Source: Pseudovibrio sp. JCM 19062 (lineage in GTDB: Bacteria; Pseudomonadota; Alphaproteobacteria; Rhizobiales; Stappiaceae). Taken from it: DNA of 32,860 nt. The translations under genes were made by a program, and so were the position numbers. Under the pieces are notes generated by a model. That model saw only the letters and a list, made by a program, of their open reading frames with translations. It was not told where the DNA came from and ran no database searches. The DNA lies in NCBI GenBank assembly GCA_001310715.1, contig BAXV01000042.1:1-32860 (forward strand), given 5' to 3'. Of the stretch, positions 10,082 through 18,180 are shown in pieces. The first letter of the stretch is position 1. The number at the start of each line of letters is the position of its first letter.

Positions 10082-10625
10082 GGGCGCACCTCCTCACCAC
10101 TTTCAGGATACTTGCAGAACGCACACCAAGCCTATTTCAGCGGCTTGAGTTTGTGTGTTTCCCCGTCTGAAGATCCGGTTTCGCTCCATCAGCGACGGCA
10201 CGAGCATAGCTTTCTTCTGGCCTGACCTGTCAACATTCTGTCCCGCAAATGGATGGAGAATTTTGAATTGGTATTATTATTGGTTGGCTCGCGTGTTTCT
10301 CTATGAGGGGTGATGAAAGTGTCGTTGGCGGGTGCAGTTGAGCGCCGCGATCGTGCACGGCTTTGGCGAGTTAAGTAATTGACTGCACTTCAATGTTGAA
10401 GGTGATTTGCGATCACGTTTTCTGGCACTTTTACGCGGCTGTGTTGCATTAGGCTCCGCCCAATCCTCGGCTTGCTGGCCCAAGGAGATACAGGACCAGT
10501 TATTCAGTACACCGGCGAAATTGCATGATCGCTAGCACCTGATATGTCTTTTTCATGGATGCGTAATGGTTGCACACTAGCATTCTTCCCAGTTTTTAAA
10601 ATGGTACAGGAAGGGCCCTAGCGCC
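10082..10625. other. Intergenic region upstream of hexosaminidase and alpha/beta hydrolase genes
   Basis: 544 bases without a convincing gene; short frames here lack ribosome sites and family motifs. It holds a candidate - strand promoter for the hexosaminidase (10203-10233) and ATTGGT repeated at 10267-10272 and 10279-10284. The right half should hold the promoter of the rightward hydrolase gene, but no clear boxes were found. Confidence 0.5.
10203..10233 (-). promoter_or_regulatory. Candidate sigma-70 promoter for hexosaminidase gene
   Basis: On the - strand TTGACA (10233-10228) is followed after 19 bases by TATGCT (10208-10203). The -35 is perfect and the -10 good; the spacer is two bases longer than ideal. 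It would give a leader of about 115 bases before the ATG at 10081. Confidence 0.4.
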
Positions 10626-11466
10626 ATGGAACGTAAGTCCGTGCAGACCCGTGACGGCGTCCAGCTCTCCTATCTGACAGGTGGCCATGGGCGGCCTGTC
10701 TTTTTGCTGGGCGGCTGGAGCCAAGCTGCAACTTTGTATGCGGGGCAGTTTGCTGACTTTTGCCAGAGTCACACTGTGTATGCTCTCGACAACAGGGGGC
10801 ATGGCGACTCACAAAAACCGACAGACGGTTATCGGATCGAGCGGTTTGCCAAAGATCTGTTTGATGTGGTCGAGGCGCTGGACCTTCATGACTTCGACGC
10901 GGTCGGGCACTCTCTTAGTGTTGCAATGCTTTGGGCATACATGGATATGTTCGGGACCGAGCGCCTGCGCGCCGCCTGATTTTTATAGACGAGCCAGCTG
11001 CCCTGATGGCAAGGCCTTCGTGGACAGCTCAAGAGATCGAACAAGCAGGTTCTATGCACCTCTCATTGGAATCACTTGATGAGATGGTGGTCGCTATTCG
11101 CAGGACGCGCAGTATCGAGGATCATCTTCCATTATTGGCGGGATGTTCACGAGCGGTGTCAGTGATGCCGCTCTGCGTGAATTGGCTACCGAGAATCTGA
11201 AGTTGCCCCGAGAATTTGCTGCTTCTCTTATAGATAACCTGATGATGCAGGACTGGCGCCCCATTCTGCCCAACATTCACCAGCGCACTCTGGTGTTTAC
11301 AGGCGAGGCCAGTCAGCACCCACTGGCTTCGCAACAGTTTATTGCAGACACTATGCCAAATGCCTCTCTTGAGGTTTTCAGCGAGGCTGATGGTGGTAGT
11401 CACTTCCTGATGTTTGAAAACCCAGCGCTCTTTAACAAGAAGGCACTGGGTTTTCTAAATGCATGA
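10626..11466 (+). CDS. Alpha/beta-fold hydrolase, two frameshifts
   Basis: About 280 residues after repair. The protein starts MERKSVQTRDGVQLSYLTGG; the oxyanion region is FLLGGWSQ (about 28-35) and YALDNRGHGDSQ follows. The nucleophile elbow is AVGHSLSVAM (Ser at about residue 96). Breaks near 10970 and 11142 each need one base. The joined C-terminal half has RLIFIDEPAALM, then FTSGVSDAALRELATENLK, then TLVFTGEASQHPL and the catalytic-His region DGGSHFLMFENP. Family members are esterases, C-C hydrolases, haloperoxidases or lactonases. Substrate cannot be told. It is monocistronic and converges with the LysE-type gene, the stops being 12 bases apart. A weak GGAAGGG lies 10 bases before the start. 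Confidence 0.85.
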
Positions 11467-11477
11467 GGTATAGCTGG

Positions 11478-12128
11478 CTACTGCGTTTTGAGCGTGCTCT
11501 TAGAGATCATGTAGGCGGCCCCTGCCAGAGCTGTGCCGGCAAACCCATCCATGAGCGCACGAGAGCGGGCGGAAACGGCAAACTTTGAGGCGCGGGTTCC
11601 CAAATAGGCGTAAAACAGCAAGGCCGGATATTCCAACGCGATGTTGAAGACGGCCAGCGCCATCATGCGCCCTGCCATGCCGTCGCCTTCCCCTGCAAAT
11701 ACCGGCAGCATTGCACCGAAGGACAGCACCGATTTCGGATTGGCGCCCTGCATTGCGAAAGAGGTGAGAAACAGCTTCAAAGCCGACGCTGGTTTGCGTT
11801 CTTTTGCTTCACCCAGTGAAGCTGAAAGAGCAGCTTTGAAGGAGCCATATGCAAGGTACAATAGATAAGCTACGCCAATCCATTTTACCGTTTCGAATAG
11901 GACCGGGAAAGACAACAGCAACGCACTCATCCCCGCAGCGGCGAGCAGTGCATACATGAGGTTGGCACCGAACACACCTGCCATGCTGGCATGGGTTTTA
12001 CCAATCCCGTTCGAGATGCTGTCACCCACCACTTTCAGGACGGCCGGACCGGGGGTGAAATTGAGCGCCATAAAGGTGACGATAAACCCGAACACCAAAG
12101 TGGCATCAAAAGACGTGAGAAGTTCCAT
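11478..12128 (-). CDS. LysE/RhtB-family amino-acid exporter
   Basis: Intact, 216 residues, with about six hydrophobic helices. The N-terminal signature is FMALNFTPGPAVLKVVGDSI, where the TPGPA motif is typical of the family. Other family blocks are GVAYLLYLAYGSFKAAL and FAMQGANPKSVLSFGAMLPV. LysE/RhtB proteins export amino acids or related metabolites across the inner membrane using the proton gradient. The cargo cannot be predicted. It stands alone; no LysR-type activator gene, a common partner, is next to it. Confidence 0.92.
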   Translation of the reverse strand: MELLTSFDATLVFGFIVTFMALNFTPGPAVLKVVGDSISNGIGKTHASMAGVFGANLMYALLAAAGMSALLLSFPVLFETVKWIGVAYLLYLAYGSFKAALSASLGEAKERKPASALKLFLTSFAMQGANPKSVLSFGAMLPVFAGEGDGMAGRMMALAVFNIALEYPALLFYAYLGTRASKFAVSARSRALMDGFAGTALAGAAYMISKSTLKTQ

Positions 12129-12493
12129 GTTTTTTCCGTTGCAACGCTAGAAATGCATAAAGAACGCAAAGCAACGCATAAACCGACGCAAGCTTATTCA
12201 AGACTGCGAAGAAAGAAGGAGATGCCTACTGTTTCATCTCCCCCCGCGCGCAGATCAGAAATTCACTCGCCTTAAGCCTCGGTAAAGGCCCGCCTCTCCA
12301 AACGTGGCATTGTGAGTTCCTTTGGCTGCCCCCTCTCCGCGCGCTATGTGGGCAAATTCTCGTTGCTGCGTACTTCTTGTAAGCGAGGTACGCGGGTGTA
12401 AGAGCAAAGGGCGTGCCAACCTTGTGAGCGGCTATCAATTTACCTATATGGCACTGTTATATATAACTATATTTATTTTAAGCGTCACTTTGG

Positions 12494-12510
12494 GCTGTCA
12501 TTATGACAGC
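12494..12510. promoter_or_regulatory. Perfect 17-base palindrome, possible operator
   Basis: GCTGTCAT-T-ATGACAGC is fully symmetric around one central T. It lies just downstream of an AT-rich, promoter-like patch. TGTCA/TGACA half-sites with a three-base centre are common for dimeric repressors. No regulator gene is adjacent, so the binding protein is unknown. Confidence 0.4.
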
Positions 12511-12565
12511 TATATCGCTGCCCAATGTTTGTTCAAAGTGCTCACAAGATAATCAGGCAGGCATC

Positions 12566-12596
12566 AAAAAAACCCGGCCTTGTCAGAGCCGGGTTT
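12566..12596 (-). terminator. Rho-independent terminator of the FMN reductase gene
   Basis: Read on the - strand: AACCCGGC, a nine-base loop, GCCGGGTT, then an unbroken T-run (the A-run from 12566). It starts about 30 bases after the stop at 12625. Strong and unambiguous. Confidence 0.9.
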
Positions 12597-12624
12597 GCTT
12601 CCTTACGGGATGTAGACAGGCTGC

Positions 12625-13203
12625 TTATGCTGGCTCTGCAATGCGTACCGGCATTGCCATCTGGCAGAGCTGATCAATCAGATTGCGCAGTTTTTGGGCG
12701 GTTTCAGAGCAGGTTAGCTGGCCGTTGTCGTCAGTCTTTGACGCCATCCCGCCAACAGCCACATACCTTGGATGCACCCAGCAGCCGTGATCAGCAGCGA
12801 AGGACGCGAGACGTGGCAACATTCTTACGCCGCCAAACTGCCCTGGTGCAGCAGAGATCAAGCCCATGACTTTTCCCTCAAGCACGGAATGGGATTGCCC
12901 TTTTGCGCGTCTGGAGGCCCAGGTGAACAAGTTATGAAGGTGCGGGGTGTGGAAGCCGTTGTATTCTGGTGAGGAGATCAGGATTACGTCAGCTGCTTCA
13001 ATCTGTTGGCGAAGAACCTGAAGGCGTTCCTGATTGAGCGGGTCGGCCTCAATTTCAACGTGAAAAAGGGGAAAAGATGCCAGCTGGTCCGGCAGGGTGG
13101 TCACTTGATGGTTTAACTTGCGCGCCTCGTTTGCAGCGGCGTCCAGCAGGCTCTTGTTCAATGAGCCGTCTCTGGTACTTCCAGAGATGAAAAGAACATT
13201 CAT
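12625..13203 (-). CDS. NADPH-dependent FMN reductase-family flavoprotein
   Basis: Intact, 192 residues from ATG 13203, chosen because GGAGAT lies just upstream; a start at 13215 would place that site inside the gene. The flavodoxin-like phosphate loop is FISGSTRDGSLNKSL (about 4-18). The flavin-contact motif SPEYNGFHTPHLHNLFTWAS follows in the middle (about 75-95). These cytoplasmic enzymes reduce FMN, quinones, azo compounds or chromate with NADPH. It is a single-gene unit with its own terminator. The specific substrate is unknown. Confidence 0.92.
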   Translation of the reverse strand: MNVLFISGSTRDGSLNKSLLDAAANEARKLNHQVTTLPDQLASFPLFHVEIEADPLNQERLQVLRQQIEAADVILISSPEYNGFHTPHLHNLFTWASRRAKGQSHSVLEGKVMGLISAAPGQFGGVRMLPRLASFAADHGCWVHPRYVAVGGMASKTDDNGQLTCSETAQKLRNLIDQLCQMAMPVRIAEPA

Positions 13204-13270
13204 GGGAATCTCCATATAATAATATTTTTGTTTTTATATAACTTTTTCTTTCTTTATTTCGCAAGCACAA

Positions 13271-13303
13271 AAAAAGCGGTACTGAAAAACAGCACCGCTT
13301 TTT
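13271..13303. terminator. Hairpin with flanking A and T runs, terminator-like in both directions
   Basis: AAAAAGCGGT (13271-13280) pairs with ACCGCTTTTT (13294-13303), with a second short CTG/CAG stem in the loop. On the - strand seven T residues follow. It lies between the XapX gene and the FMN reductase start, so it probably backs up the XapX terminator and insulates the reductase promoter. Confidence 0.75.
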
Positions 13304-13343
13304 AAAGTTCGTCCAAAATTCTTTAAGCACGTCTTCCTGATGG

Positions 13344-13373
13344 AAAAAAACGAACCCGCTTATCGCGAGCAGG
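13344..13373 (-). terminator. Terminator of the XapX gene
   Basis: On the - strand CCTGCT (13373-13368), a seven-base loop, then AGCGGG (13360-13355) with one T-G pair, then TTCG and a run of seven T residues. It begins three bases after the XapX stop. Confidence 0.65.
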
Positions 13374-13375
13374 CT

Positions 13376-13546
13376 TTAGGAAAAGAAACGTTCGGTAATC
13401 TGCAACACAAGCTGATGCCCGCCCCAAACGCCAAGAATTGCTACACAGCCAGACAGAACTGGCGGAGCTGGAATAGGCAGTTTGATTGCGGTGAAAATTG
13501 CGCCAATAATGACACCTGCAAGCGTTGAAAGAAGCAGCTCAGTCAT
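13376..13546 (-). CDS. XapX domain-containing small membrane protein
   Basis: A 56-residue protein. It has two hydrophobic stretches, LLLSTLAGVIIGAIFTAI and VLSGCVAILGVWGGHQLV, around the family motif KLPIPAPPVL (about 22-31). It ends QITERFFS, TAA. The XapX family (DUF1427) is named for this conserved P-x-P-x-P-rich core and has no settled function. The start at 13546 has AGGGGA six bases before it, and a terminator follows directly, so this is a complete single-gene unit. XapX genes are often found beside hydrolases or metabolic operons; here no neighbour is on the same transcript. Confidence 0.85.
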   Translation of the reverse strand: MTELLLSTLAGVIIGAIFTAIKLPIPAPPVLSGCVAILGVWGGHQLVLQITERFFS

Positions 13547-14138
13547 GTGGTCCCCTGGTAATTATTTCTTTGTTGTTCAGAAAACTCGGTTATTCCCAAA
13601 ACTACAGGCACACGAAAAACCGTTTACTCACTCACAAATGCACTCCCCAGTGCGTAAGCGAGTAACGAAAATCTTTCGAAGGTGTAGACCCTGTAGAAAA
13701 TCTGAAGGCCGCTAAGTAGGGCACCCCTACTTGCCTGTCAATTAACTTAGCGCAATTCAAACAAAATTTGCAGAGACTTTGTATGTAATGTGCGCAGTTG
13801 CCGCACTGTAATTGCTGATTCTTCTAGGGAATACAGCAGATTATCTTATCCTCAGACATGTTATCGCAGCCACAAGACTGAGGGATACAGGTTTGGATCT
13901 TGCGACAATTTGTGGTCTGGACGCAGAAATTTAAGTTGTCAGCCAGTCGGGCTGCCTTTACGTTAAAGTCAACACATGAGTCTTGAAGGCGGTCCGGCTT
14001 ATCTCTGCACCCTGCTGACCTGCCTTAACCACTTGTGTTTGCCTGTGCTTTTCGATTGTGGGACGGACTTCGGAAGTATGCATTTTGTGTTTTACGCGGT
14101 TGCCAAGGTTTGGGCAGCAATGCGCGAGGGGGGATTAA
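13547..14138. other. Intergenic region upstream of the desaturase-like gene
   Basis: 592 bases with no supportable gene. It must hold the XapX promoter at the left and that of the membrane hydroxylase at the right. The only sharp structure is the dyad at 13714-13732. No tRNA-like or repeat structure was recognised. Confidence 0.4.
13714..13732. promoter_or_regulatory. Perfect eight-base inverted repeat, possible operator
   Basis: AAGTAGGG, CAC, CCCTACTT: eight perfect pairs around three bases, 19 bases in all. No T-run follows, so it is more likely a protein-binding site than a terminator. It lies about 170 bases upstream of the XapX start and 405 bases upstream of the hydroxylase start. The binding protein is unknown. 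Confidence 0.4.
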
Positions 14139-15571
14139 ATGGCAGAGTATAACGTAACGGCGCTGGGTATTCCGCTGTTTCTGTTTTTCATGCTGGTGGA
14201 ATATGCTTATCTGCGGATCATAGGGCGGGACCTGCACCGATTTAATGACAACATTGCCAGCCTTTCAATGGGTATATGTCTGCTCGTTTCAGATGCGCTG
14301 CTAAAAACCTTTACGTTTTCGGTGTTTATCTGGGCGTGGTCATCGCATCGGCTGTTTGATTTTGCCTCCACCAGTTGGCTCACATGGGTGGTTTTCTTCT
14401 TTGGCGTGGACTTTTGTTATTACTGGTTCCATCGCATCGCACACACCTACAACGTGCTTTGGGGCGCGCATGTGGGGCATCACCAGAGCGAAGAGTATAA
14501 CCTGACCACCGCCCTGCGACAGAGCGCGTTTCAGTATGCTTTCTCCTGGGTTTTCTATCTGCCACTGGCTTTCCTCGGCTGCCCGCCTGAGGTCTTTCTT
14601 GTTCAGTTTCTGGTACTTAAGGCCTATCAGTTCTGGCTACACACGCAGGCGATTGATCGTATCCCGCTGATGGAAGGTGTGTTCTCCACGCCATCAAGCC
14701 ACCGGGTGCACCACGCCAAGAACCCGATTTACATCGACAAGAATTTTGGTGGCACGCTAGTGATTTGGGACCGGGTGTTTGGCACCTGGCAGCCAGAGGT
14801 GGCAGAGCATCCATGCCATTACGGTACGACAACCCCACTGAAAACATGGAACCCCGTGACGGCCAACCTGCAACACTGGTCCATGCTGTTTCGTGACAGC
14901 CTTCATACACGTAGCTGGTGGGACAAAATCCGGCTTTGGTTCAAACCGACAGGCTGGCGGCCTGAAGACAGGCGCCGCAAGACCACCAAGCTGCAGAAAA
15001 CCGGAGTTAAAAACCGTCCCAAATATGACCCTGAAGTGTCTGGGCTGACGAAGCTTTATTGCAGTATTTCATTCGCATTGCTGGCGTTGCTCGTGACGAT
15101 GTTCATCTTCCTTTCTCCGCAGCTGAGCGCACGGGACTGGCGTTTGGGGTTGTGCTTATTCTGGCCGGATTGGTGATGATCTCCCAGTTTCTGGAGGGCA
15201 AGTTCAAGCTTCGACTTGTAGAAGTTGTTCGTGTCCCTGCCCTGCTCTGGTTCCTGACTGTGCTTTGGACACTGCCTATTTCCACGCAGGTCTCGCAGAA
15301 ACTGGAACTGGCGGAGGTAACGCCTCCACAGATAGAAGTTCCTGAGGAAACAACACTTTCTGCACTGCCGTGGCTTGAAAAACCCGCTGTGTTGAGTGGC
15401 AGCACGCCAGCTGTGCAGCACGTAACCTGGCATACCAATGGCACTCAGGGCGAACTGGAGTACACGCTGAGTTACGAGCTGTCCTCCTTCCCTGAGCATG
15501 TTGCAAACATCTTGTCGGCGCGCAGCACGCTGGAAGAAGGCAGCCGAAGCTGGCTGGAGAAGCAGCTTTAA
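14139..15571 (+). CDS. Sterol desaturase/fatty acid hydroxylase-superfamily membrane protein, alkylglycerol monooxygenase-like, one frameshift
   Basis: An integral membrane di-iron enzyme. The histidine boxes are HRIAH (about residue 105), HVGHHQSEEYN (about 116-126) and HRVHH (about 190). These match the eight-His superfamily that hydroxylates or desaturates lipids. Several hydrophobic helices flank them. The frame breaks near 15125; with one base restored it continues GLAFGVVLILAGLVMISQFL and VVRVPALLWFLTVLWTLPIS, giving about 477 residues, much longer than plain sterol desaturases. A long form with C-terminal helices resembles alkylglycerol monooxygenase (TMEM195), which cleaves ether lipids. 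That assignment is inference from layout only. GAGGGGGG lies just before the ATG. Its stop is 10 bases from the convergent cupin stop. Confidence 0.85.
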
Positions 15572-15572
15572 G

Positions 15573-15589
15573 ACGGGTCGTTAACCCGT
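15573..15589. other. Small hairpin between convergent stops
   Basis: ACGGGT, a five-base loop, ACCCGT. The loop contains the stop codon of the leftward cupin gene. There is no T-run, so termination here would be weak at best. Confidence 0.35.
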
Positions 15590-16260
15590 AAACGGGGCGG
15601 TTACAAAGGGAAGGTGGCCGGACTTGATCCAGAGTTTGGCGCCCTTTTCACCTGCTGTGATGGTGAGGTCGTAGCCGATCGGGACGCGGAGCCAGGCGTG
15701 TTTGGGGAGTTTTTCTCCGGCCTCTGTGATTGTGCCACGCAGCACGAAGATTTCCGCGCCGCCTTTTGCGTTTACGGCATGCTTACGCCGGGCTGCCAGT
15801 ACTCGAGGCGTACGTTCTCGCGCTCGTCCTGAAACAGAGGGGAGACGGCAACGCCCTCTCGCTCAGCATCGTTCACGCGGCCCAGTTTGTTTGTGTCCAC
15901 GCGTACATGAGTACGGTCTTGCAGGTCGAACTGCCAGAGCTTCACGAAGATCGTACATCCGGGTTGTGAGGCGGGTGTGTGTGCGGATTCTGGCGGGTTG
16001 CGGATGTAGGTGCCTCTTGGGAAGTCTCCGTGCTCATCCTGGAACACCCCATCCAAAACGAAGAACTCTTCTCCACCATCGTGGACATGTTCTGAAAAGT
16101 GGCTTCCGGGTGCAAAGCGAACAACGGTGGTCGCTCTGGCAACCTCGCCGCCTAAACGGTCAAGCGGTCGGCGATCAACGCCTTTTATCGGGGACTCGAT
16201 CCATTGAATTTCGTCGCTAAATTCTAGCACTCGTTTTGAAAAATCGCCGTTGATCTTCAT
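15581..16260 (-). CDS. Double-cupin protein of the ChrR type, one frameshift
   Basis: About 226 residues after repair. The first cupin has [20 protein letters not shown], whose H-x-H and E residues form the metal site, followed by [17 protein letters not shown]. The frame stops at 15772 but one base near 15780 restores a second cupin: [28 protein letters not shown] and [13 protein letters not shown]. ChrR-like cupins occur as anti-sigma C-terminal domains or as free-standing metal-binding proteins or enzymes. No N-terminal zinc anti-sigma domain and no sigma factor gene are present here, so this is the free form. ATG 16260 is preferred over 16272 because GGAGGG sits four bases before it. Function unknown. 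Confidence 0.8.
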
Positions 16261-16644
16261 GGATCCCTCCATCGCCTGCTACTCCCAAGGTAAGCACTGG
16301 CTTGCTTATTTACAGATGCTCGAGTGCTGTCAGGGATCACGTCATTCTTTTATTGCTTGTTGCATTCCGCTGGATACAGCCGATTGCTAGACTTACATTA
16401 ATTTAGTTATGCGCTTTGCACTTTGCAACTACAGGACGCCTTACCATGGGTCTGCTGGCAGATTTGCAAGGCTTTGATGAAGAGGTAGCGGATGTGATGG
16501 TCAACAATCTATATGATTTGCAAAAAATCTCGCAGATCACGAAGTGTTCGCGAACAGAAAGGAAACTGTCGCGTAAAAGCGCATGCAGTCGCTGGCTAAG
16601 GCCCTTGCGACGCACACACATTCGCAGCTTAAGGACAAATGGTC
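16261..16644. other. Intergenic region between kinase 3' end and cupin gene
   Basis: 384 bases. It should contain the cupin promoter (leftward) and the end of the FGGY operon. A rightward 72-residue frame from ATG 16446 begins plausibly (MGLLADLQGFDEEVADVMVN) but becomes arginine-rich, lacks a ribosome site and runs into the kinase gene, so it is not called. No terminator was identified for the FGGY operon. Confidence 0.4.
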
Positions 16645-18180
16645 CTAACCGACTATCCTTCTGAGCGCCTTGTTCAGCGGGGCAAGTCTGCGTGGCATGG
16701 CCAGATAGACTTCCTCAAACAATTGCTTGTAGAGCTGCACCGTTTCAGGGTTTGGCTGAAACACTTCGTTTTGCCGCGTCATGGCCTTCATAGCCTGATT
16801 GAAATCCGGATAGAGACCAACGCCAACACTGGCTGCAATAGCCGCTCCCAAGCCTGCGCTTTCGAAGGTATGGGGCCGTTCGGTCGGAAGGCCGAAGACA
16901 TCTGCGGTGATCTGCATGATGGCGTCTGACTGAGAGCCGCCGCCGGATACGCGCAGGACCTTGATCTTCTCTCCGCTTTTGCGCTCAATCCGCTTCAAGC
17001 CGCGATGGAGTTCCAGCGTGATACCCTCAATGATCGCACGGTAGATGTGGCCTCTGGTATGGCTGTCACCAAAGCCGATGATTGCGCCTTTGATCGGCGT
17101 GGAGGAGCCGTTGTCACGGCCCCATTTGGGCAGCAGGGTCAGGCCGTGAGAGCGGTGGTGTGCTGTTGAGCAGGTCGTCGAAGAAGACTTCCACGGGACT
17201 GCCGAATTCTCTGGCCTTCTCCTGTTCCGGATGACCGAATTCCTCTTTGAACCAACTGACCATCCAGTAGCCCAAAATGACTGAGGCCTCCGGCGTAAAC
17301 ATGTTCGGAATGCCGCCAGCGTAGGCTGGCAGAGGGCGTTCAACCTCAAAGTACTTGCTGGAATGAATGGTGGCTGTGGCTCTGGTGCCGTAGCTCAGGC
17401 AGCCGACGGAGGCGTCCAGAGCCCCGCAACCGACCACCTCACAAGCTTTGTCGGCGGCAGCAGAGATTACCGGTAGACCTTCCGGCAGGCCGGTGTACTC
17501 GGCAGCTCCGCGCTCACATAGCCGATAGGTTTTCCCGGCTCGATAAGCTCGGGCAACTGGTCGCGCTTGACCGAGAAGAGGTCCCAGAGGAAGTGCTTCT
17601 TACTGGCCCATTGCTGCTTCTTGTAGTCATAGGGAACGTAACCGACCTGCGCGCCGGTAGAATCGCGAAACACGTCGGTCAGTTTGTAGTTGAGGTAGCC
17701 GGAGACCTGCAGGAATTTGTGTGTCTTTTTCCAAATATCCGGCTGGTTCGTTGCGATCCAGTTGGCCTCGGCTTCACTGCGAACGCTCTTGATGGCACGG
17801 GATAGCCCCGCCACACCGAAGATTGTTTTCCAAAGCCACGGGAGTGGTTTTTGCCGGTCTTCAATGCGTTCGTCCATCCACGTGATTGCAGGACGCAAAG
17901 GGTTGCCTCTTTGATCAACTGCAATCTGGGTGCCGCGCTGGGTGGTGACACTCATCGCTTTCACCGCAGCCGGATCGGCGCCCCCATCCCAGAGCTCACG
18001 GCAGCAGCGACCCATTAGCTCCCAGAGGATGAGCGGGTCAATCTCTGACCAACCAGGATTGTCGCTGCGATATTCGGTGATTGGCTTTTGTACTTTGGTA
18101 AGCAGTGTCCCGTCTGGTGAAAACAAAAGGGCGCGGATACTTTGACTGCCGCAGTCAATGGCGAGGAGTGTTTCCGTCAT
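16645..18180 (-). CDS. FGGY-family carbohydrate kinase (glycerol kinase/pentulokinase type), two frameshift sites
   Basis: Phosphorylates a polyol or ketose with ATP. The N-terminal ATPase fold begins LLAIDCGSQSIRALLFSPDG; VTTQRGTQIAVD and AITWMDER follow. Repair near 17503 (one base) gives LAEYTGLPEGLPVISAAADK. Repair near 17155 (two bases) gives a PPGSHGLTLLPKWGRD reading, the FGGY signature region. The C-terminal ATP-binding part has GGGSQSDAIMQITADVFGLP and ESAGLGAAIAASVGVG. Total about 512 residues. Its ATG overlaps the glpD stop as ATGA, so it is co-translated with a glycerol-3-phosphate dehydrogenase. Context points to glycerol or a glycerol derivative as substrate, but the sequence differs from classical GlpK, so this is inference. 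Confidence 0.85.

Larger units (their letters stand above)
12129..12624. other. Intergenic region with a perfect palindrome and a GC-rich foldable block, no gene seen
   Basis: 496 bases. Contents: a seven-pair stem GGAGATG/CATCTCC (12218-12241); a GC-rich stretch at about 12240-12400 with a six-pair stem GCGTAC/GTACGC; a very AT-rich patch at about 12440-12480; a perfect 17-base palindrome at 12494-12510; then the terminator of the FMN reductase gene. A 70-residue reading frame on the - strand at 12226-12438 has odd composition and no ribosome site and was not accepted. Confidence 0.5.

Noticed and set aside
12226..12438. A 70-residue frame on the - strand in the intergenic region
   Set aside because: Odd composition rich in Arg, Ser and Cys, no ribosome site, no domain. 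The DNA there may instead encode a structured RNA.
16446..16664. A 72-residue frame on the + strand before the kinase 3' end
   Set aside because: The first 30 residues look protein-like, but there is no ribosome site, the rest is arginine-rich, and it overlaps the kinase gene antisense.
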